Part shown: positions 22,320 through 34,202 of the stretch, one piece after another
Position numbering within the stretch: the stretch's first letter is position 1
How the letters are laid out: every line of letters begins with the position of its first letter
NCBI RefSeq assembly: GCF_008831285.2
Contig: NC_045148.1
Coordinates: 12,276,683-12,340,682 of the forward strand
Source of the DNA: Nymphaea colorata
Lineage: Eukaryota > Streptophyta > Magnoliopsida > Nymphaeales > Nymphaeaceae
Length of the DNA: 64,000 nucleotides
Direction of reading: 5' to 3'
The notes under the pieces: model-generated
The model's database searches: none
The model's input: the letters and a program-made list of their open reading frames with translations, nothing else
Told to the model about the DNA's origin: nothing
Translations under genes and position numbers: made by a program

Positions 22320-23130
22320 CTAGTATTGCAAAACATAGTTCACCCAAAAAACCCTGCCAGAGAATGAAAGAAGCTTCCTCTTCCAATCTGCCAAATGCGA
22401 ATCCACTTTCCTGCACAAGTCTTCGAACAAGAAAACATTAAGGCTACCATAAAACAGTGAAATGCCAAGATATGGAGGAGGAAGACTGGTGATCTGCCAT
22501 TCAAAGGGATTAACTATGGCCGTCAATCTATCTTCTTGAGGATTGAAAGGAACAAAGACACATTTAGAATGATTTGTAGTAAACCCAGCTTTAGATGTGA
22601 AACCTGACAAGACATATCTATAATCAACACCAATGAAAAGCAAAACATTGTCTTGCAAACAAGTTTCCCAATCAAGAAGTGACATTAGCAATGCACCTTG
22701 GAATCCTGATTTTTCCATTTTAAACATACCATTTTAATTTTCTACAAAGAATTTCAATAAGTATAGTAAATAATAGAGGTGAAAGAGGGTCCCCTTATCG
22801 AAGACCTCTATGGCTATGAAAGAAAGAACCTTCCTTTCTGTTAATGACAATTGCAAAACATGCAGTAGAAATGCAAGACATAATTTTACTTGTCCATTCA
22901 GCACAAAAATGCAATATGAGAGAGCTTTCCAAAGAAAGGACCATCTTACTTTGCCATAGGCTTTGGAGATATCTGACTTAAAGAGAATAGACTGACCTTT
23001 GTTCTTCTGCAGGCTATGACCTCATGTGCAAAATGAAAGTGATGGTGGATAGCTCTGTTGGAAAGGAAAACACCTTGTTCTTGAACAATAATGTGAGATA
23101 AAATAATCTTCATTCTATCAGCCATAAGTT
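22320..23130 (-). pseudogene. LINE (L1-type) reverse transcriptase, C-terminal half
   Basis: On the minus strand from 23130 downward: KLMADRMKIILSHII, NRAIHHHFHFAHEV, SDISKAYGKV, then GLR-stop-GDPLSPLLFTI, the non-LTR RT block with the Gln codon changed to stop. The frame continues through the C-terminal RT/connection motif YLGISLFYGSLN and LLSFSGRVFWVNYVLQ. The spacing is that of plant L1-type LINEs. Homology stops at 22320 without RNase H or poly(A). The upstream half lies at 28290 onward, separated by copia-2. Confidence 0.9.
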
Positions 23131-23135
23131 TAGTG

Positions 23136-23238
23136 TGTAAAAGATCCTCCTCGTTGTCAAGGAGAAATCAGTGGAAATCAAATCCACTAACCTTGGCAAT
23201 GTAAAAGATCTTCCTTGAGGAATAGTGGAAATCAAATC
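23136..23238 (+). repeat. Truncated 5' LTR of copia-2
   Basis: Matches the first 103 bp of the 3' LTR with one difference (AAGATCC against AAGGTCC). Beyond position 23238 the two diverge abruptly. About 288 bp of LTR, including its TATA box, is missing. Confidence 0.93.
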
Positions 23239-23701
23239 ACTGCACTGCAACCACAGTTTCTTCACTGTGGACTTCCGCATCCTGCATCTACGTGTGCGCG
23301 GTTTCATGCTTTTGGCAAGCAAGTGAAAGCCACCGAGGTCTTCACCGAGGAGTGCGCTGCTGCTTCCTGTCTTCATCGAGCAGGCAGCAGCACGGTTTCA
23401 CTGAGGCGCGTGCCTTCCTTTTTTGCTTGTGCGACTCCTTCTCACCGAGTGTGTTGTTTCTGCTTTCACCGAGGCGTGTGCCTCCTTTTCTCTCAACAGA
23501 AAAAAAGAAGGCCACCGCTGTTAGTCCTTTCCTAGCTCTCAAAAAAAAAGGGAAGGACACGCTATTTCTAGCCTCACCGAGGAGCGCGCTATTACTCTCT
23601 TTTGTTCACCTATTCACCGAGGAACGTGTCATCTCTTCCTTTTTGTGTCTGAACAAGGAAGACCCACCGAGGCTATCATCGCTCGATTTGCCACTAATCA
23701 C
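23239..23701 (+). other. copia-2 leader with repeated CACCGAGG motif
   Basis: Untranslated leader between truncated LTR and gag. The octamer CACCGAGG is found at 23331, 23343, 23467, 23575, 23615 and 23665, usually followed by AGNGTG-like bases, with variants near 23398 and 23443. The open frames over this part carry no known domain. Confidence 0.6.
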
Positions 23702-26700
23702 ATGGCATCGTCGTCGTCAATCGCAAGTCTCGTCTCTGTAAAGCTAAACAGAGATAACTATTTACTGTGGAGGAGTCAACTTGAGTTTGTGATGATATCT
23801 CAAGATTTGATGATGTTTGTCGACGGATCTGGTGAAGCTCCACCAGAAATGATTGCAAGAAATGACAAAGATGAACTCAATCCTGAGTTCGCCGCATGGA
23901 GAAAATCAGATCAATTGGTTTTGAGTTGGATCAAAGTCACCGTTTCCGAAGCTGTCCTCGGTCAAATAATCAGGACTCACTCAGCGCGAGAAGCTTGGGT
24001 GGCGTTGGAAAAATCTGATGGCTCCCCGTCTCCACTGCGAGTCATGTTATTAAAGAAAGAATTGATGTTCATCAAGAAAGGTAACTCTGACATGACCTCT
24101 TACTTGCAAAAAGTCAAATTTCTAGTTCATTCCCTTGATGCGGCTGGCTGTCACACTCCAAGTGAAGACTTAGTTCAAATCATACTTAATGGACTCCCAT
24201 CAAAGTATGAAAGTTTGATCACTTCTATAGTCACGTCCTCAACAAAATTGCCTAGTTTTGTCGAGCTTTATGATCTTTTATTGAATCAAGAAACACGTCT
24301 TCAACTTGTAAAAAATGATGTTACCGAGTCGCCTATGGAAAGACAAGTTACTATAACAGCCTTCAACACCATTCGAGGCCACGGACGTGGGCGCGGTCGA
24401 GGCTATTATCAAGGAAGAGGCGGTCGTGGTAGAAACCAATTTCTTCAGCTGACCCAAAATCAGTTCAACAAACAAATGACTAGTGTTCATCCGAATAATC
24501 CTTCACAGCCGCACCACCAGCAAACTACCGTGCCACCCAAGAAGATCGTCGAGTGTCAATATTGTGGCCGTAAGGGTCACACAGCCAAGACGTGCTGGGA
24601 TATCAATCCTCATGCTTTTTCAGCCTTAACATTACAAGAGTCGGGTGATGAATATTGGTATCCAAACACAGGGGCAACAAACAATATTGTCGCCAGTGGC
24701 GACAATCTCGAGAACAAGCAAACGTACTCAGGCTCCAAATCCGTGATGGTTGGAAACGGTAAGTGTCTTCCTATTTCTCACATTGGGGACTTACATGTTA
24801 ACATACAGGGGACTGATTTCATTCTGAAAAATAGCCTACATGTTCCCAAGTTAGCACACAATCTGATTTCTGTGGGTCGTTTTACATCTGACAACGATTG
24901 CATTTTTGAATTCACTCCATCTGAATTTATGATCAAGGATCACAAGACAGGAGCAATACTTCTTCGAGGACCGAAAGCTAGTAATGGTCTTTACCCGGTT
25001 CAAGTAAAGACCAGACCTAGTGATGACATCAAGAAGGCGTGTGTGGCTCAACAAATAAAGAAGGTTCGAGGGTCGTATGAGGAATGGCATCGGCATCTCG
25101 GACATGCAAATAGGAACATAGTATCTTTGCTTAATGCTCTCAGTTACATCTCAATAAGCAGTCCTATTCCGAAAAAGGTGTGTGAACATTGCTTAATCGG
25201 AAAGGCGCATAAGTTGCAGTTTCCTTTGTCATCTTTTCATGCTGCTAAACCTCTTGAACTTCTTCACATGGATGTTTGGGGATCAGCCCCAGTAGAGTCC
25301 AAAGATGGTTTTAAGTATTTTCTATTGATTGTTGATAATTATTCCCGCTTTACTTGGTTGTTTCCATTGAAAAATAAAAGTGACGTATATCAGTGTTTCG
25401 TCAATTTCAAAACTCTTGTGGAAAACCAGTTGGGAACCACTATCAAAACTGTTCAATCAGACAATGGAGGAGAATTTTGCAATAACATTCTGGAAAATGA
25501 GTTGGAAAACCAAGGAATTATGCACCATTTTTCATGTCCATAAACACCCGAACAAAATGGGATTGTAGAAAGGAAAAATCGACATGTAGTTGAGACCGGA
25601 TTAAGCATGCTTCATGATGCTCAACTTCACCATCGGTTTTGGGTGGAAGCCTTTAAAACGGCAGTCTATATAATCAATCGGCTGCCTACTCTCAAACTAG
25701 ACCGAAATTCACCATTTCAAATGACATTCAATCAAGTTCCAGATTACAGCTGTGTTAGAGTTTTTGGATCCAAGTGTTATCCACTATTGACGTTGAGTAA
25801 TGACAACAATTTTCAGCCAAAGACAACTCCATGCATTTTTATTGGATATGGGAGTCGATACAAGGGATATGTATGTCTAGATCCTAAATCAAGGCGAGTG
25901 ATAATTTCTCGTCATGTTTAGTTTGATGAACACTCTAGAGGCTCTAGCAACACAAGTGATGTCTCGCTTCAAGAAGCTGATCTTCAACAGTGGGCTTCAC
26001 AAATTCATAGTAAGTGCAATATAACCAACTCAGGACAAATCACAATGAGCGACTCTCATACAGAAAGTGTCGTCATCTCTCCAACAATCAATATAGAGGG
26101 TCAACCAAGTGAGGCTCAGACCGAAGCAATCCACACTAAGCAAGACGTATCACATGTTGTTGTTGTTCCAGATCAACCATCTACAAGGGGAAGTCAAGAC
26201 ATCATCACCCCTGCTCAACGATCATTAACACACTTACATAGAATGGTCACACGTCCTACAACAGGTGCGTCACCTCATAAAATGGTTACTCGTTCTATGA
26301 CAGGTTCTCTCAAACCCAAGACGTTCTCCGCTCAAACAAAGAAGGAGTCGAGCAGGAGCCAGCCACATTCAAGGAAGCCAAAAGTGTTACTCACTGGATT
26401 AACGCTATGAGACAAGAGATAGATGCGCTGCATAAAAATCAAACTTGGAATCTAGTTCCACAATGCCCAGAGTATAATATTATTGATACTAAATGGATAT
26501 ACAAGATCAAACGCACTGCTGATGGTTCCATTTCAAGGTATAAAGCACGTTTGGTCGCTTGAGGATTTTTACAAGAAGCTGGGATAGACTATTTGGAGAC
26601 TTTCAGTCCCATGGTTAAGCCCACTACAATTCGCGTCATTCTCACTATTGCTGTCCAACATGCGTGGTCTCTTCGCCAGCTCGACTTTGATAATGCATTC

Positions 26701-27890
26701 CTAAATGGCGTTCTTAATGAAGACGTATACATTACCCAACCAGAAGGGTTTAAAGATCCACGCTTCCCGTCTCATGTTTGCAAACTCAACAAAGCGTTGT
26801 ATGGATTAAAGCAGGCTCCTCGAGCATGGTATCAATGCCTAAGCACTTTTCTCAACAACATTGGTTTTCAGGTATCCCAATCAGACGCGTCTCTATTTAT
26901 TTTCCACCAAGGGTGTGAAAAGATATATATCTTAGTTTATGTTGATGACGTTATTATCACTGGATCATCCGATGCTCTCATAGATCAGACTCTCGCCAAA
27001 CTTCGAGCATCTTTTTCAGTCAAAGACTTGGGAAATTTATCATATTTTCTTGGCATAGAGGTGACCAGGCAGCCCGACTGTTTGATTCTTCGGCAAGGAG
27101 CCTACCTTAGCAATATATTACAGAAAGCTCACATGACCAACGCGAAGCCGGTCCAAACCCCTATGTCTACCGGCCATGTTTCAGGGTCTAGCGCTCCGTT
27201 CTCAGATCCTACTCTCTATCAGAGCGTGGTGGGAGCATTACAATATCTCACCCTCACACGTCCGGATGTGGCATTTGCAGTAAATCGAGCATGTCAATAC
27301 ATGCATCAACCCTTAGAATGCCACTGGAGGCTCATCAAGTGCATTCTCAGATATTTACAGGGCACAAGCCAGCTTGGACTACGCATTCAAAAATTAAATA
27401 ATCTTCACTTAAGCGCATTTGCTGATGCCGATTGGGCTGGAAGTACTGAAGACAGGAAATCAACAGGAGGGTGTGTAACATTCTTGGGTAATAATCTTAT
27501 TTCTTGGGCATCTAAGAAGCAACGAACCGTGGCTCGTTCAAGTACAAAAGCTGAATATAAATCTCTCGCATGTGTTGCTGCAGAACTCTTATGGCTGAAA
27601 GCTCTACTAATTGAGTTGGGCATATCATGCACTGGAACTCCAATACTGTGGTGCGACAATATAGGTGCATTATACTTAGCAGCAAACCCTGTTTTTCATG
27701 ATCGGACAAAGCACATTGAAGTTGATTTCCATTTTGTGCGAGATCATGTAACAAAGGGACATATCTTAATCAACTTTATTAGATCACCCGAGCAAGTAGC
27801 AGATGGATTGACCGAACCTCTTGGATATGCAAAATTCAAAGAATTTAGAGACAAGCTGAGCATTGTCCCTGCCACGCTCAGCTTGAGGGG
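23702..27890 (+). pseudogene. copia-2 gag-pol polyprotein, broken
   Basis: Starts at ATG 23702 (MASSSSIASLVSVKLN). Gag is followed by an RG-rich stretch and a CCHC knuckle (CQYCGRKGHTAKTC, about 24554-24595). The protease site reads YPNTGATNN near 24660, with the catalytic Asp replaced by Asn. WHRHLGH (about 25085), then the integrase core (HMDVWGS, VQSDNGGEF, TPEQNGIVERKNR) follow. RT shows LDFDNAFLNGVLNEDVY and YVDDVIITG; RNase H shows ADADWAGS and WCDNIGALYLA. In-frame stops are TAA 25541-25543, TAG 25919-25921 and a TGA near 26560 (RLVA-stop-GF). A frameshift lies near 26330. It is inactive as read. Confidence 0.94.
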
Positions 27891-27893
27891 GTG

Positions 27894-28284
27894 TGTAAAA
27901 GGTCCTCCTCGTTGTCAAGGAGAAATCAGTGGAAATCAAATCCACTAACCTTGGCAATGTAAAAGATCTTCCTTGAGGAATAGTGGAAATCAAATCCACT
28001 AAACTTAGCAAGGAGAAAACGTCATTGGAGGAGCAACCCAACTAAGGAAAGAAAAGTTTGAATTCAAACTTTTCTTTCCCCTTCCTCTCAATCGTTATGG
28101 TGTATTTCCTTACAGGTTGTAATTATCTCATATTTCTTGAAGTGTTGTATTCTTTCCATACCTTGTAACGTGCTACACACTATATAAGGAGAAGATATCC
28201 CTTGCATAACAACGCAAGAGAGTTAGCCATTCTTTGTGTCGTCTCTCTCTCTCTCTTTCTCTCTCACTGTTCCTCTTTCTTTCA
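27894..28284 (+). repeat. 3' LTR of copia-2
   Basis: 391 bp, TG...CA ends, preceded by the polypurine tract CAGCTTGAGGGGG (27879-27891). It contains a TATA box (TATATAAGG, 28181-28189) and a CT-rich stretch behind it. The target repeat TAGTG follows. Confidence 0.93.
28181..28189 (+). promoter_or_regulatory. LTR TATA box of copia-2
   Basis: TATATAAGG about 100 bp before the LTR end, as expected for the U3 promoter. The corresponding 5' copy is deleted, so the element's own promoter is missing. Confidence 0.6.
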
Positions 28285-28289
28285 TAGTG

Positions 28290-29960
28290 ATGATTTTATA
28301 AACAACATTACATAATGAAATAGGATGAAAATCTTTTATGTTAAACGCACTCTGCAATTTGGAAATTAAAAGAAGATAAATTCTCTTTACTGACTTACAA
28401 GTTTGCTAGTAATAAAGAACTTAATCACCGCGAGAGTCACATCCCCACCCACTATCTTCCAATATAATTTAAAAAAACTACTCCAAAACCATATGGTCCT
28501 GGCATTTAGTTTACATACCAAACAATGTTTTCACGATTTCATCATCATCTAGGACCTTCTTAAGATCATCATTCTCCTTAGCAAGAACAAAAGGATCCTC
28601 ATGTAAATCAGTGAAGAAGTCATGTTCGCCACCACCATCATCACCAAAGAAGTTTTTGAAAAAGTTTGTGCAAGCCTTTGAACCTTGTAGCTTATGACCA
28701 TAAATGCAAATAGAAGCAATTATCCTCCTCCCCTGTTTATTTTATCACCTTTAGAAAGCTAATTAATGCTAGATTTTTTGCCTCCAGAAGATTTCTTCCT
28801 CTTTTAGAGTTCAACTTAATTCATCTCTAAGCAGCCACTCATAATGAGTATCAAAACTACCACCATTTACGAATCTATGATTTCTGTCCAATTTATTTTT
28901 TAGAAAGAGAATCTTCTGAGTGATATCTCCAAAGCAATTTCGAATTTTGGTTCCAGTAGCTCAAATTTCTTCTAGTAACTTGTAATGTTAGCAATAAGTG
29001 AACCTTAATAACAAGTGAATCATGGGACAGCCCACCTTGCATTAATTTCCAACTATTAATAACAATTTGTAGACATTCTGACCTCTCCATCTAACAACTA
29101 AACATTTTGAAAGATTTCTTACCCTAAGTCGGCTGATCTCCCTCTCTAATGTACAATACTTAAGCACTATGATCGGAAACTGTCCTCGCTAAAGTCTTCA
29201 GCGAAAATAAAACTACAGTTATTCCACCAAAAGAGACTGACCATGCTAAATCAAGGCGATAAAGAACATTATCTGCATCTCTTCTATTGTTGACCAAGAG
29301 TATTTGGTATAAGGGTCCTAAATGATAGTGAGATTGCAGTCAAAAACAAGTGTTGAAATCTGAACAACTTCCCCAACTTTATTGTCAACCAATTTTATCC
29401 AAATGGCATCTTAAGGCATTCAAATCACCTATAACAGTGGAAGGAAGCTGAGAGTTTATAAGTAAGTTTTTTGCATAAGTTGAAACTTGCACGTTTGGGC
29501 AACATGTTTGGAGGAAGCTAAACACCAAACACTGTAAAATAACAAGTTGGTTCTTCAAAGTGCAAGAAGCCTAAAATCCAATATCTATGAAAATGAATTT
29601 CTGTTATATTTATGGATTAGAAACAACCTTGTAATGGTGAAGCTTAGTAGCCCAGCTCTCAAATTTAGTTTGATCCATCATTGAATCATAAACAAAACAC
29701 AAATCAAGACTAATGTCTTGCAAAACAACTATACAATCCGTGCAAGCTGACCTTCTTACAAGGCCCCTTATATTCCATGCAAAGATTATCATAGGGATTA
29801 GAAAATTAGTTTGGACTTTGATCTTCAAAATGATGTCTTGCAAAACAACTATACAATTCGTGCAAGCTGACCTTCTTACAAGGCCCCTTATATTCCATGC
29901 AAAGATTATCATAGGGATTAGAAAATTAGTTTGGACTTTGATCTTCAAAAATGGTGTCGT
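28290..29960 (-). pseudogene. LINE ORF2, endonuclease and start of reverse transcriptase
   Basis: Next to the copia insertion the minus strand reads PISLCNVVYKIIT, which joins the KLMADRM motif on the other side of copia-2. Further upstream an APE-type endonuclease is recognisable by the FAWNIRGL start (about 29790-29910), CFVYDSMMDQTKFESW and VIGDLNA (about 29430-29450, the GDFN-type block). Many stops and frame changes interrupt the rest. Part of the N-terminal segment is duplicated in tandem. Confidence 0.82.
29713..29952. repeat. 120-bp tandem duplication in the LINE
   Basis: 29713-29832 and 29833-29952 are nearly identical (CAATCCGTG against CAATTCGTG is the visible change). Because 120 is a multiple of three, the WNIRGLVRRSACT segment is repeated in frame on the minus strand. 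Confidence 0.95.
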
Positions 29961-30099
29961 GGGGGTCCAAGTTCCCTTTAAGTTCTGCTTTAACCCTCTC
30001 CGTCGTATGGCTTGGAGGGAGACAACCATCTTCTACATTATCAATATTTCTGCTTTTACCATTTGAAAAAACAACAAGAAGAGAAAGACTCTTGGTAGA

Positions 30100-31570
30100 A
30101 CTTTAAGAGGTCAAGAGTTTTTGTCTCTTGGAAATTGAACTAATTAAGCCATTAGATTTACTCCCCCTCTTTGTCGCAGATGGAGAAAAATTAGGCCCTA
30201 ACCGATCTTTAGGAGAGTTAATGCTATTTACTTTTCCCATATGTGGGCCTTCACCTCATCCACTTGGGAAAAGGGTGGAACGAAGCCAGTTGGGCCATCC
30301 TTTTCTTCTTGTAGATGAGCATTAATTTTGGTAACATTTACCATAGGCAATGCAATAAATAAGAATTTAAGTGTCGAAGAATTTGTAACAGGAGTACCTG
30401 GGAAGGACTCTTCTATCGGCCGTGTGGTGTTTTCTTCCCTGCAAGCGTCTTGCATCAAGTTCTCAGAAAGCCCTTGCTGATACAGAAGAAGTTGCCCATT
30501 ACAATTAGTGGGGTTGGTCTAGTGGGCGTCAGACTAAGCATCATCAGTCTGCATACTCTTCCACTTCCTGCCCTTGTGTATGCAAAAGAACTTTGAAACA
30601 GTGGTTGTGTTTGTTATTTTCAGATTTTCTACTAGCAGTAGTCGTTCCTTTTCCATAACCTTCCTTGCCCTGAGACTCCCTCTGCTTCTTTCCATCCGTG
30701 CCTCTAGGAAACCTTCTAGAAATCTTCACCGAAGACCATCCACGTTCAGACTTTTCCATTTTCTTTTGTGATGGAGCCGCTTCAACAGCTACCCTAAAGT
30801 TCTTAGTAAGATTTCTAATTTTAAGTTTAGTGCTGAACTTTATGGAGGATTCATAGACAATCTCCTAGATGAGAGGCGTTTTCTCCCCACAACAGTAAAG
30901 TCACCTCTGGTTATGGGGCAGATCTTAAAGGCACTTCAGCAATTTTTCTTACAAAGCTGATTTGGAGCTTCAGACAGCTTTACTCATCTTCGGGAAGAAA
31001 AGATACTCCCAACGTTGCAGCTATAAACTTATAAATGTTTTTTATTCCATAATAATAGTGGCAGGCTAGGTAATCGAATCCAAACTGGGACTTGAAGGCT
31101 AGATCTACAGGGAATCCTCTGGTTTCCAAGAAGCGGGAACCAGAACCCTACCGCCCGATCTCCATTGACCTCTTGTGATATATTTCACCTCCTCTTCACT
31201 ATCAACACGAACCGTAAAAAAGCCTTTACCCAGAAAAGAAAACATGAGGGTTTTTAACTTCTGTCCACAACCTTTTCAAGCCATTGTCAATGTACGTGTA
31301 TTCCATACTTCTCCTTTGGGAGCCTCCAATAAAACAACATATTGCAATCCATCAGAAAGGCTCCTCCAATCTTTTGATGGTTTGCTCAAGGACGATAATC
31401 CAAGGTTTTCCTTCAATGTCTCAAATTTCCTTTGGCAATAACTCGTCCTCTGTAGACTTAGGCGAGCCAATGAGCATTTGCGCCCAGGATCGATGAGAGG
31501 GTGGCTTGCCCAGTAGATGCCATTCGTCCGCCGGAAGGGAGAGTTTACTGTTCTGGCAACAAACATTCTG
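30100..31570 (-). pseudogene. LINE ORF1-like region (DUF4283-type)
   Basis: On the minus strand, GKGFFTVRVDSEEEV (about 31180-31225) and VPVWIRLPSLPLLLWNKKHL (about 31030-31090) match the RNA-binding DUF4283 domain at the start of ORF1 in plant L1-type LINEs. Several stops and frameshifts are present. The order ORF1, endonuclease, RT from right to left agrees with one LINE on the minus strand. The 5' end is placed only roughly near 31570. Confidence 0.7.
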
Positions 31571-33590
31571 GTTGCAAAGAGGATTCTGGAAGCATTCTAT
31601 TCTCTCTCATTGAGCTGTAATAAGAAAATGATACATGGAACTATTGAATTGAATTATTTCTCTACAGGCTTTCGATGCAAATCGAGGAGCAAGGCCTCCT
31701 CCCTCCCCTCTCTCTAATTGATAAGGTACACTCGCTCTCTCTCTCTCTCCCCCTCTCCCTCTCTGTTACCATTAAAAAAAAATTATCATCGAGTCATGCA
31801 TTGTCATATCATGAGCTATTAAGCTGATATGAGATTCACTATGGTTTTGATTTGGTTGTAATGTTTCGTGCATTTCTGTTCGATCTGAGTCACAATGGAT
31901 CTGATGTTCTCCTATAGTTTGTACTTCTAGCTTATTTGCAGGTTGACAGTAGCCATATGGTGACCAACTACTACTGCCTTTTTCAAAAGAAGATGGATTC
32001 ACTAGCAAAGATGGATTCACTAGCAAGAAAGTTAAAGATGCAGTTCTTTTATTGAGGTACGTGGTGGCATAATGAGAAGATTTCTATATTTTGGAACTTG
32101 TTTCGAGTTATAGGCAAGTCATTACAGCTGTTTTATTATTTATGCAGTCAATTAGATTTTCATAGGTCTGAACTTCTGATGCAGTGTGAATCAATTACGT
32201 TGCATTTGTATTTGTCTTCATATATCCTGAAAACATTTTTGTCTGCAAAAATCTTCATGTAGCTTGGTTCTTTTGAAATAGGTAATTACTGTTTACTGTA
32301 TAGTTAATATTTGAAAAAATAGTAGATTATGAGTATAATGTGAAAGTCTTTTACAAAATCATATTTGATGTTTTTTTATCCTTCAAGCCTATTTTACTTT
32401 GTTAAATGTGTATTATTATCTCGTAGTGTTTCATCATGTGACTTGCTCGTTACATAATTATTGATGGCTTGCTTATTAGAGGAGAATGCTACCCTCCCTG
32501 CCTATCTACTATTGGCCATCAAACCTGGAGCAGGCTCATGGTGGAGCATCAATCTCCTTCCTTTAAGGTTTGTGCTCTTTTGCTTGTAAAGTTTGATCAT
32601 TAGTTGCAATTTTTGTCTACAAATTCTGTTTTTAGCTTACCATGTCTCCAACTTTGAGTGCAATAATGCTTGGCATGATATTGTCAATTGTTGGTTTAAC
32701 TGTTCAAGTAGCCAATTGAAATACAGCTGGTCCGTCAGGAGATGTCAATTTTCAAAGCTGATCAATAAAATGGTAGTCAATTTTCATGATTACTGTATAA
32801 AATACTCCTTTACCTTATGGTGCCAGTATGCATAGGCCGATCAACGAAATGCTAGCCAATCAGCATACAAAGTACTTTTATGATTTTTGTCTTTTATGAT
32901 TTTTGTAGCAAGGTACGAAACTGGGTTCAATGTTTTGTTGTCATCTAATTCGTTAATGGTTCTCTTTTACAATCCTTCACTTTTCATCTATAACGGAGTA
33001 TTTTATACTGTTCTCATGTGACATCAAGCATAAACGCATTTCTGCAATTTGCAGTGAAGAGGAATGCAATGGGAATCTAGGGTTTCAAGGACTGTGGCTA
33101 AGTAAAGCTGGTTGTCCTTGTATCCGAAGAAAGTGTATCTTTTGTTATTGATTAACAATTGATGAAAATGCACTTCACTCTGGTTTTATATAGGCTAGAT
33201 TAGTTGAACATATTGATTGCTAACTGTGAGGCCATGCCGTCATGATTGTATTTCTATATTTAATCATTTATCATTTAAGTGCTTGGCCTTCCCATGGTAA
33301 TATTGGGCAGTAAGTTTTGTTTATTGGTAGTTTACTGATTATTGAAAGAAGTTGGTGTTAATGGACTTATCTGTGTTGTTTTTGGTTCAAAAGCATTTCT
33401 AGTGCCATGACAATGAGGAGCACCATCTGTGGTTGAGGGAGCATAATGTTGGACCTGAGGTACTTGCCAGTAATGTTGAACCTGAAGGGAGTGTCTGCAT
33501 TGTTAGTTGCACACAATCATCTTTTCATCATGAAAGTAGAAATGGAGACTATTTACTTGATTGACACACTTGGCAAAAGGCTACACGAAG
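31571..33590 (+). other. unrecognised region with a few exon-like segments
   Basis: Nothing is identified with certainty. Short segments have splice-like borders, for example 31942-32054 (TTGCAG before, GAG/GTACG after) and a 33395-33563 frame reading LWLREHNVGPEVLAS. They do not join into one clear frame. A 15-bp repeat GATGGATTCACTAGC is duplicated within the first. It may be a decayed gene, a transcript without protein, or chance. Confidence 0.2.
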
Positions 33591-33598
33591 GCTGCAAC

Positions 33599-33825
33599 CT
33601 ACGTGACATGGATACGTGGGTTTAGCCCACGTGCCCACTCCGGCACGTGGATACGGATGGGGACACGCCAAAAAATGAACTATTAATTTAATATTTTTTT
33701 TATTTTATTATTTTTAAAAATATAAAATTTGTCGTATCTGCGTATCCAAAATTTTCAAAATTGCTGTGTTCGTAATTGTATCGTTGTACCCGCACCTGTA
33801 TTGTACCCACACCCATGTGAAATAG
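33599..33825. mobile_element. TIR element family B, copy 1 (hAT-like MITE)
   Basis: 227 bp between perfect 8-bp repeats GCTGCAAC (33591-33598 and 33826-33833). Its ends are CTACGTGACATGG and, inverted, CTATTTCACATGGG. The interior has GGATACG and GTACCCGCACC units. The ends and the 8-bp duplication match the elements at 42953 and 58118. There is no coding capacity. Confidence 0.75.
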
Positions 33826-34153
33826 GCTGCAACCAAGCTTCATGCTACACAATAGTCCATGGATTGCAGCTAGGAAATTCTAATAGAAAGATACACGAGT
33901 GACAGCGCCTTAGACCAAGGCAAGACAGAAAAAGATGTAGCTTTAGTTAGGGAGGTCATAAGCCAAAGAAGGTCTTCATGCATCACATCACTAACAAATT
34001 GGCTTGCTCATTCCAGAAATAGTGGCAAATTGTGGTCTATTCTCTCAACGGTAACATGATTTTCTGGATAAGTCTGCTTGTCTGAGAACCTCTCCATGTG
34101 AGTTTCATTTCTAGTAAATGTTTGATGTCTCAATGAAATATAAAGATTTTCAT

Positions 34154-34157
<4 letters not shown>

Positions 34158-34199
<42 letters not shown>
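34158..34199. repeat. (AT)n microsatellite
   Basis: About 21 uninterrupted AT units directly in front of a CACTA-like sequence. Confidence 0.95.

Positions 34200-34200
<1 letters not shown>

Positions 34201-34202
<2 letters not shown>

Larger units (their letters stand above)
23136..28284 (+). mobile_element. Defective Ty1/copia element (copia-2) inserted into the LINE
   Basis: The element lies between two copies of the 5-bp direct repeat TAGTG (23131-23135 and 28285-28289). Removing it restores the LINE frame across the junction. The 3' LTR is 27894-28284 (391 bp, TGTAAAAG...TTTCA). The 5' LTR keeps only its first 103 bp (23136-23238), then jumps into the leader, so most of the LTR and any primer-binding site are deleted. 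Gag-pol is recognisable throughout but has three stops and at least one frameshift. Confidence 0.94.

Noticed and set aside
23292-23741. 149-codon ORF in front of copia-2 gag
   Set aside because: Lies in the leader, made of CACCGAGG repeats in a non-gag frame and overlaps the real gag start at 23702; no domain.
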